From: Rhynchospora pubera
Taxonomy: Eukaryota; Streptophyta; Magnoliopsida; Poales; Cyperaceae
DNA length: 64,000 nucleotides
Assembly (NCBI GenBank): GCA_028095005.1
Contig: CM051463.1
Coordinates: 65,200,251 to 65,264,250 of the forward strand
Direction: 5' to 3'
Shown: positions 56,641-64,000 of the stretch, in pieces
How positions within the stretch are numbered: the stretch's first letter is position 1
Layout of the letters: the number at the start of each line of letters is the position of its first letter
Notes under the pieces: model-generated
Database searches by the model: none
What the model saw: only the letters and a program-made list of their open reading frames with translations
What the model was told of the DNA's origin: nothing
Translations under genes and position numbers: made by a program

Positions 56641-57365
56641 CTGAAAAGGACAAATGTATCACAACAGTCAATCGGAACCGTTTAATTTATTCTCCATAAT
56701 AAAATCTTATTGAAGATCAAATTTTATATTTTTTAATATTTTTTAAAAATTTAGAAAAATACTCAATATAATTAATTCTGTATATTTAATTTCAGTAAAA
56801 CAGAGCTAGATTGCTAGAATAGTCAGCCAGTTCAAACTTGAACCCGTCCGCCGTTTGAAACTGGTAAAGTCGGAATACAAGAAAAAGAAAAGAAAAAGTA
56901 AGTGCAAGACAACCAGAAAGGAATTCCACAAAAGCCATAAGCGAAAGAGCAGCGCTAAGAGTCCAATTGGTGCTCAGCCTAAGTCGATCTCGACTGCAAT
57001 CGCCGTTGATGGTTCCACGCATCCTTTCTTGCTTGGATTGCTAACAAAGCTCATCAAATCAAAACATATATTATTTCCCAGAATTAGATCCGACTCCGTA
57101 ACAACTGTTCGCGAACAGTTGTTGGAACATTATTTTCATCTCATCCGTCTGTTTAGTCTCCTTCGATCCTCTCCTTCGACTCCTAATGCCCCCTAGTATT
57201 TCTTATAGGGGAAGGCATCATAAACCATGTTTAACCTTACCGAAAAATTAATTAAAAATTATAAAAATATAAAATTTGATATCCAAAAAATTTAGTATGA
57301 AGATTACAAAAAACTATTCAGATTGATTGTCTGAAATTTTAATAGTTGAATCTCGAAACAAAAAT
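56641..57365. mobile_element. fold-back copy F with foreign segment between arms
   Basis: Left arm at about 56680-56790 (aatcttattgaagatcaaattttatattttt) and right arm at about 57240-57350 (complement, aaaatataaaatttgatatcc). They flank about 450 bp of non-repetitive, less AT-rich DNA (56800-57220). That segment has an ORF at 56855-57196 (113 codons) with a Lys/Arg-rich N-terminus. I cannot identify it; it could be captured host DNA or chance. Confidence 0.4.
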
Positions 57366-58928
57366 TATGCATCATTTTATTAGTTTATTACTAAATGGCG
57401 TAAGGAAGTAAGGAACCAATTTCTACGGAAATAAAAGTGGTAAGGTTAGGAAGTATTTGGTAGACATTTAATTTAAAAATAAATTAGGTAATTCAGACCT
57501 TCAATTTATATATATAAAAAAAAAATGGTAAGGCTGTGGCCCGGTCTCCGCCATATATCGGGAGATAGTGTTCATGTTTTCCATTCATAATTTCTGTTTC
57601 AATCCCTGTAACGAGTCACTAACAGAAACATCCCTCAGTCTCACCATACAACATTCTTGTTAGTGACGTTTAACAAGGTTTTACAGAGAACCAGTAGCAG
57701 AAGATCTTAAAGAAGAGACCGAAATAAATGGGAGATAACATGACATGACCCCATTCTTTTAACTTTTAACTAAGATGGGTTTGAGCTGGCGTCAGCATTT
57801 GACTCGGTATCTTACAAAAAGAGAATGCTCGCCTCTCGAGCAACCTTTCTCTCTTCCTTTCATACTTCGATTGCGCTCCGCACGGGTCGAAATCGGATCC
57901 TTATCCGACCCGCTCGCCTCACATTCCGACCCAACCTTTCTTCTCGCCACAGCATTAGTGGAGGTATCGCTCTATTAATCCTTTGTTCAATTTCTACCTT
58001 CTTATTAGTTTCCTTGATTTACTTGAGGTGAAGTAGTTTAATTCTACGATTAAAACGATTGGTTTAGTTAGTTGCGATGATTTTGTCTTACAACTCGAAA
58101 GGAGGTAATCCTTGTGAATTTCATTTTGTAAATTTAAGCATTTTAACTCAGAAGAAGAAGAAGAATTATACTTACTATATATAGACTTATTTTTATTCTT
58201 TGGCATGTCAGAGAAAAGGTGGGGAGGGTTATGGGTTTCCTTTTTTTTTATTATTGTTTGGTATATCAGAGTTGAATATGTGCTTTTGTTCCAGTATATA
58301 TTCTCAAGTGAACTGTTAACATCAATGGACCCATGCATTAACACGATTTTAAGGCATCAAGTCATGGTCTTTATCATTTTTTTTTTCTGAAATCACTGGT
58401 GCAGAATATAAAATTTATTTCTATTTGCTTGTTAAGCCAAGAGCCTAATTGGCCTTAACACAGAGCTTTCTATGCTGATTAAGGTTTCTGGCAAATAAAT
58501 TGGAGATCTAAATTAAAGAATTAATGTGTATATGTGTATATGCTGATTAAGTTTAACTGCAGAGCTCACTCTCTGGATTAAGGTTCTGGAAATAAGTTGT
58601 ATATGTCATTGTAGTTTGCTTGTATAATGATAAATATTGGTTTTTGTTGACCTCTATGTTTTTAACATCTAGTGACCCATGACTTGGTATAAAGTGATGG
58701 TTATGTTCCCAACTTGCCTATTAGCATGGCTTCCCACTCTTAAGGATATATGCTACTTTTAATTATTAGCCCTCTTGCTTAAATTATTCAGTTGACCTCA
58801 CAAATTTCCATAAATCAAGGCTTTTGTTGGTTTAGATCAAATGAAAAGGGTACCATAATTTTCTTATCTTTGCTTTGTTTTCAGATTCTAAGGTTAGGCA
58901 CTCAAGGAAGCTAATTAGTAGAAGAACC
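57366..58928 (+). promoter_or_regulatory. Nudix promoter, 5' untranslated exon and intron
   Basis: The sequence from about 57459 is paralogous to the region before the Nudix fragment. A 5' untranslated exon ends at 57963 (GT donor). Its intron ends with a TTTTCAG acceptor at 58882-58884, and 58885-58928 leads to the ATG at 58929. The 60-odd-codon ORFs in the leader (57775-58031) are not conserved as protein between the two copies. Confidence 0.65.
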
Positions 58929-59299
58929 ATGTCTAACTCAGCTAATCAGTCATCAGTTGTGGGTTCAATTTTCCCGGAGCAAGGGCAGGATGTTGAGTTG
59001 TTGAATTTTGTAAATGATGGCTATGGAGGCGTAATTGTTGAGATGAAAGTCCCAATGGATCCTACGGCTTTTGCTTCTTCCTTGAGAGCTTCTATTTCTA
59101 GCTGGAGAAAGAAGGTCCGTTCTATTGTCTCTTGAAACTAGCGGGAAAAAGGAAAAAAGAAAAGCATCCACTAATTAGTCTGTATTTTGCAAACTGCTTC
59201 GATGTTATCTGAATATGATAACAATCAAGAAAATGAACCAGTAAGTTAGTAACTGGCTTTGACATTAAAAATATCATAGGCGTGGCCTTTACCACCCTA

Positions 59300-59330
<31 letters not shown>

Positions 59331-61612
59331 AAAAAAAAAAGACATTAAAAATATCATCTTGCTGCCAGAAGAAATCATTTTCCCCTCTAAACTAAAGTGT
59401 CTCATTCTAACATGTTGTTTCTGTTGTTTTATTTAGCAAAACAAAATAAGAAGTTTGTTATCTACTTTAAAACCCTTCTTAACTAATTTTTCATTACTAT
59501 CAAATTTTAAAATAACAATATTCTTTGTGCAAAGGTAATGAGATGTGTAAATGCTGAGGCAAAACCCTTAAAAAATAACAATATTCTCTGTCTTTTACAA
59601 ATGCCAAAATCATTGGCATTCGCAGATAAAACTAAAAAGTTGGTCTCATTAAAAAGGGGAAAAAAAGATTCCTGTAATATGGAACTTGCAAAGAGGCTAG
59701 GTGCATTCCAGGAAATATATAGTGTGGTGTTTGATCCATATGGTGTACACAAGACCTTTCCTTAATTAATTATATAACTTCAATGGCAGAAATCAAGCAG
59801 AAGGGCTAGCTATTATATAGCTATATATGGACCAATGACAGTTTGACACTGAGCACTATTTTTTTTTTTTTGGAATGATACTGGGCAGTATTCTAAGGCA
59901 TCATTCGTGTATTTACAGTCATGAGTGGCATGGATCCAAAAGTAGTTGTTCAATTCATGAATTCATGCAACACCTACGTTAATGTTATTGTCATTTTTTT
60001 TCAACAAAATTTTTACTTTTTTTGTTTGTTTTTTTTTTTATTACGAAATTCACAATCAGGGAATTAGAGGTGTTTGGATAAAAATGCCTATCAACCTCGC
60101 AAATCTAATTCAACCTGCAGTGGAGGTATGTCTCATAATTGAACAATTGATATCGTCTTACATTCTTTTAGTTTTTTGAGAAGCTATCAACATTTGTATG
60201 TACCTCTTTCTTGGATATTAGCACAAAGTAATAATAAATGGAATTTCATTTATAAGGATACTTTTGTCATTGCATTGTTCCTAATCCTAGTGAATGATAT
60301 AAACAATGTATTATCTAACTTGAGGGCTTTTCTGGTCAAATCTATCTTTTTATATTATATATATATATACTTTTTTTTTTTTTTTTGGTAGCAAGGATTT
60401 TGGTACCATCATGCTGAGCAGAATTACTTGATGCTTGCTTATTGGATTCCTGATACAAAACACACACTACCACTAAATGCCAGTCACCGAATTGGTGTTG
60501 GTGCTTTTGTGATTAATGACAACAGAGAGGTAAATTACAAATTATCTGTCACTGCTGTCGTAACTTTAGAAGAACACTCTATTTGAGATTGATATTCTGT
60601 TTGTCTAGGTATTGGTTGTGCAAGAGAGGGTTGGTAAGCTGCGTGGCATCGGCATGTGGAAGTTTGTAACAGGAGTTCTTGATCCAGTAATCATACTAAT
60701 CTTAAAAATTCTGTTGCTTTTACATAGTATATATTAGCCATTGACAGTTCATTGTACTGGCAGGGTGAGTACATTCATGATGGAGCAATAAGAGAAGTAA
60801 AAGAAGAGACAGGGGTATGTAAAATGATAATTTACATTTTCCAGTATCATTTAAAGGAAATAGTCTCAAGTATCTGAAACAGTGTTCTTTCTTGTGTTCA
60901 GGTAGAAACTGAATTTCTGGAGGTTCTTGCATTCAGGTAATTTGCTTATTTTTTTTAAATCTGAGCTTGTTTTGTTAGTTTTCTTTCCTTTTTTTTGTTT
61001 TTTGTTTTGTTTTCTGTTGCTGAACTATGTAGTGATGGATTTTCTTATTATAAATTGCTTTCAAAATCAATTAAAATGAAGAAGTACCATGGTATAGTGG
61101 TTCTAATTCTTCATTCTGTCTTTACCACTCAATTTCATCAGGTTGTTTGAATCATACTAATCCAGTGTTAATATCCAGGCAAAGCCACATGACATTCTTT
61201 GATAAGTCAGATATTTTCTTCATATGCATGCTGCGCCCTCTGTCTTTCGACATTAAAATTCAAGAATCAGAGATAGAAGCTGCTCGGGTAATCAATTTTA
61301 CCCAAAAAAAAGTACAGTGCAACAGTTGGTGTAAATTCTATGGAGGAAACACCTGTTATATACTTGTTCAATGAAATAAATCTTCTTTTAACATATCTTA
61401 TGCAGTGGATGCCGATAGAGGAATTTGCATCGCAACCTTTCGTTGAAAAACATCAGCTTTTGAAGTACATGGTAGACATTAGTATGGCAAAAATTGGCAG
61501 GGGATATACTGGATTAACTCCAGTGAGGATTTCATCAGCATTTACTGACAGGTTATCACATATTTATGTAAATATTGGAGACTTGAATCAAAATAACCAA
61601 GATGGATCTTGA
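58929..61612 (+). CDS. Nudix hydrolase (plant NUDT2/6/7/10 type)
   Basis: Eight coding exons: 58929-59114, 60060-60125, 60392-60529, 60609-60686, 60764-60814, 60902-60936, 61179-61287 and 61406-61612. They join in phase to 289 residues, near the 277-283 of Arabidopsis relatives. The N-terminal domain is the plant-specific half (NDGYGGVIVEM, MDPTAFASSLRASI). The Nudix box GX5EX7REUXEEXGU matches perfectly at residues 152-174, with the metal-binding REVKEE. Family members hydrolyse ADP-ribose, NADH or similar nucleotides in the cytosol; substrate cannot be told from sequence. Intact. The first exon and upstream part are duplicated at 41480-43500. The first coding intron has a short poly-C/poly-A insertion with 17-bp direct repeats at 59278-59340. 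Confidence 0.93.
59278..59340 (+). mobile_element. 63-bp poly(A)-tailed insertion, 17-bp duplication
   Basis: The sequence gacattaaaaatatcat occurs at 59261-59277 and exactly again at 59341-59357. Between lie 63 bp: a short GC-rich head, 20 or more C, then 20 A. A poly(A) end with a long target duplication is the mark of LINE-driven retroposition. The Nudix copy near 43450 has no such insert. The poly-C and poly-A lengths may be uncertain in assembly. Confidence 0.7.
59358..60059 (+). other. remainder of Nudix intron 1
   Basis: Contains an acceptor-like 'cttgctgccag' ending near 59367, whose copy at 43475 precedes the chimeric junction. A direct repeat 'ataacaatattct' occurs near 59512 and 59575. 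The ORF at 59538-59765 has no domain. Confidence 0.4.
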
Positions 61613-62537
61613 TCCAATTCCTGTTGTGAAGACAAAAGCAAAATGTAAACACTAACAATCACTATTCTGTTCTTATTGTTTCATTGACATAAAATTATTT
61701 TGGCTTATAGTGAGGGTGTATATTCCTTAGACCTTGTGAAAATCATATTTTTGGAATATTTCTTTTGTACCTTCATTAGTATTAATTTGTCAAACTGTCT
61801 GCTCCTAAACTACAATGAAGGAAAGTTGCATGCAACTGTATATCTGCATTTGAACTAATTTTTGGGTACTTATATAATTAGGATTTGGGTTGAAAAATTA
61901 CTATCTTGATAAGATTACAATTTTACAACCGAGTCGGGCTAGTTGCCACATCTCAGAACCAATGTACAACGGAGGAAAAGATAGGGATTTCATTGCTGTA
62001 TTGCTCTGGATATGTCATAACATCTAACAGTAACAATTGTACAGTTTAACTACAATGAAGATCTGAGTTAAACATCTAGCAATTAATTTGTTTCTCTGGA
62101 TGTTTCGTTACTATCTAGAGTTAAACTGTACAATTAACTCCAGTGAGGATTTTGTTCCATCATTGTAGTTTACAATTAACTCCAGTGAGGATTTCATGAG
62201 CATTTACTGTACAATTAAGATCTAGAGTTAAACTGTACAATTAACTCTAGATCTTAATTTTTTTTTTTTTAGATAAGAACTTGGCAAAGGCTACCAAGTT
62301 AGTAGATCTTAATTTGTTACTATCATAGTTACGACATCCAAATACTATGATAGTAACAATTAAATTGGATGACATGCAATTTAATTTGCTCTGGATATGT
62401 CGTAACATCTAACAGTGACTACAATATTACATAGTATTAATTTGTTACCATGATAGTAACAAATTAAGATCTAGAGTTAAACTATACAATTAAATTGGAT
62501 GTAAAGAGCACCGAGAACACAAATTGTATATATTTAT
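61613..62537. repeat. Nudix 3' flank with patchwork repeats
   Basis: 3' flank to about 61960. From 61980 to 62510 short pieces recur in scrambled order and orientation: 'ctctggatatgtc.taacatctaacagt' (62006, 62391), 'tctagagttaaact.tacaatta' (62116, 62220, 62471), 'aattaaattggatg' (62360, 62487). Two copies of 'attaactccagtgaggatt' (62133, 62174) match the last Nudix exon at 61514. No gene. Confidence 0.6.
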
Positions 62538-62683
62538 GGCTCCGTTTGGATGGTGTGGGAATAAGAGAAATAAGGGAAGAAGTATTGGGAAGTGTGTAAC
62601 TTTGTGAAGAGTTTGGATTATTTATAATAAATTTAGGAGTAGGAAGAAACTATTCTCTTATTCTTGCACCCATTCAAACGGAG
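62538..62683. mobile_element. small Tourist/Harbinger-like MITE
   Basis: 146 bp with ends GGCTCCGTTTGGATGG ... CCATTCAAACGGAG and 'tat' on both sides, fitting a 3-bp duplication. The inner arms also pair loosely (gggaataagag / ctcttattct). Confidence 0.65.
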
Positions 62684-63540
62684 TATACAGTAACAATGAC
62701 AACATCGGTAAAACTCAACCAGATGCAAGAGCACGTAGCAACTCTCTAAAGAGAACAAAAAGAAACTGGGCCAGATTAAATATGCAAACATTTTTAGCGT
62801 GGCCTCCAAATCATGAATGATCTCTTCGTATTCACCTTTAAATTTCTTCAAAAAAAAAAGTTCTTCCCTGCTCTTTCCAGCTTTCCATTTTCTTCATTAT
62901 TCAACACCTTAGCAACCGAGTGGTGACTACTTACAAATTGGATCAGGATTCTTTCCTTGAATTAACTCGTATAAGATGAAGGCTAATGTAGCCATTTCAA
63001 CTCAATCCAAATATTAAAATGAAAAAGGTGCTAGACTTTTCTAAGAAAGAGATCATTTTTTTTTTAAAGAAAGAGATCAATTGTATTTTCTTATGTTTTT
63101 GGATGAGAACTTGAGAAGAACTAATACAATGGAATCCTTATATCTATATATATACATAGGCTAGATAAAAAATCTTTTTCCGGAAAAGGACTTGGAGACT
63201 ATTGTCTGATGTAACTAAAAAATTATGAAATTTCATAACAGAATTGGGAAGACTAAGAGCAAAAATATGGGCTAGAACAAATCATTTGGCTACAGATGTT
63301 AAAAAAAAAAATAATATTGTCTTTCAACTGGAAGTACTAAATTAGTAAAGGTTTCCCCCATGTAGTGATGGTTATATTCAGTGTAGTTTACGATAGAAAA
63401 GCTTTAATTTTCCTTCTCTTTTTGTAAGGTTTTGTGTGTTAGGTACTTAGGTTAATAAAGTTTGTTGTAAAGCGAATATTACTTCAAGTGGTTTATTAAA
63501 CCGGTTGGCCGTGTAAACGCATTACAGGATAGATCCTCCA
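62684..63540. other. AT-rich intergenic
   Basis: No supported gene. The minus frame near 62780-62860 begins with an acidic, helical-looking stretch but soon becomes low-complexity. A tandem 'aagaaagagatca' occurs near 63041 and 63067. Confidence 0.45.
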
Positions 63541-64000
63541 GCAAGGACGAAGCCAGGATTTGGTAATAGGGAGGCCGAGATCAAACTTCGAGTTGTTTGG
63601 CCGATCGATTGAATATGATTGTATACATCAAAATTGAAAATAAAAGTAACTTTTTATATCATGCAAGATGCAACAAAAGAAACCATGGGATTAAGACTTT
63701 TCTAATAGTCTATTAAGATCGACTCACATAACTCAATCCCTCATCCCTGAAACTTGGAACAAAGTACCCTCAAATGAAATATTGAAACGGTACTAGAAGA
63801 ATTAAAGGAGTGAGAAACTCGTTAGATGTGTAAAGAATGAACATGGTTAAATTTTTAACAACTAATTTGACTGACGAAGAGAAGAAGAAGACTACTAGCC
63901 AGTGACTCTTATTTTAGTTGGGGGGCCCAAGTAGGAGTTTGTATTAAAAATTTTAAAAAGCAGGGTGGGCCAGGCCCACTGTGGCCCCTGCGCTGGCTTC
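63541..64000. mobile_element. hAT-like MITE, cut by window end
   Basis: Left end caaggacgaagccaggattt; the window stops in gcccctgcgctggcttc, which looks like the start of the matching inverted end. The first 40 bases resemble 26469-26510. The true right border and target duplication lie beyond 64000. Confidence 0.5.

Noticed and set aside
56855..57196. 113-codon Lys/Arg-rich ORF as a real gene
   Set aside because: No domain, low-complexity start, and it lies between fold-back arms; noted only as a possible captured segment.
57775..58031. Small proteins in the Nudix leader (67 and 68 codons)
   Set aside because: The duplicate leader at 41743-42009 conserves the DNA but not a common reading frame, so they are untranslated sequence.
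59538..59765. 75-codon ORF in Nudix intron 1
   Set aside because: No domain and no counterpart in the duplicate or in Nudix proteins; the exon chain is complete without it.

Overview
This is nuclear DNA of a flowering plant. Every intact gene is split by GT-AG introns and belongs to a land-plant family: cellulose synthase-like E, CELLULOSE SYNTHASE INTERACTIVE, an F-box/DUF295 protein, a POP5 subunit of RNase P/MRP and a Nudix hydrolase. The spaces between genes are AT-rich and packed with transposon relics. I cannot place the species or say monocot or dicot with confidence; the coding exons lack the strongly GC-rich 5' ends common in grasses.

Layout. 1-3353: 3' part of a Helitron (last exons of an RPA-like protein, then a hairpin and CTAG end). 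3559-3861: hAT-like MITE. 4083-5820: solo LTR with 5-bp target duplication. About 7171 to 15240: an endogenous badnavirus-like pararetrovirus with an AUG-free upstream ORF, a long polyprotein, a downstream ORF, promoter and tRNA-Met primer site. Its polymerase is split by a solo LTR (10923-12553) and has one in-frame stop. 16101-20239: intact CslE gene. 21452-22626 (minus): F-box/DUF295 gene with a frameshift. 23-31 kb: gene-poor, with several related fold-back elements. 31242-39720: complete 7-exon CSI1-type gene, 2145 codons by my count.

40-62 kb is the structural highlight. The arrangement full CSI1, then 5' piece of a Nudix gene fused to the 3' half of CSI1, then full Nudix gene is what one tandem duplication with breakpoints in CSI1 exon 4 and in a Nudix intron would leave. 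The junction is at about 43500. The Nudix first coding exon and a consensus splice acceptor just before the junction are in the same phase, so a spliced chimera (Nudix N-terminus plus ARM repeats) is possible. Later insertions (a 2-kb MULE-like element, a Harbinger-like MITE, hAT MITEs) and nonsense changes mark the two copies differently, and only the second copy's interval contains the POP5 gene (50388-51848). The window ends inside another MITE-like element.

The CslE enzyme makes cell-wall glycan and CSI1 links cellulose synthase complexes to microtubules, so two cell-wall genes lie near each other. I see nothing that shows they are co-regulated.
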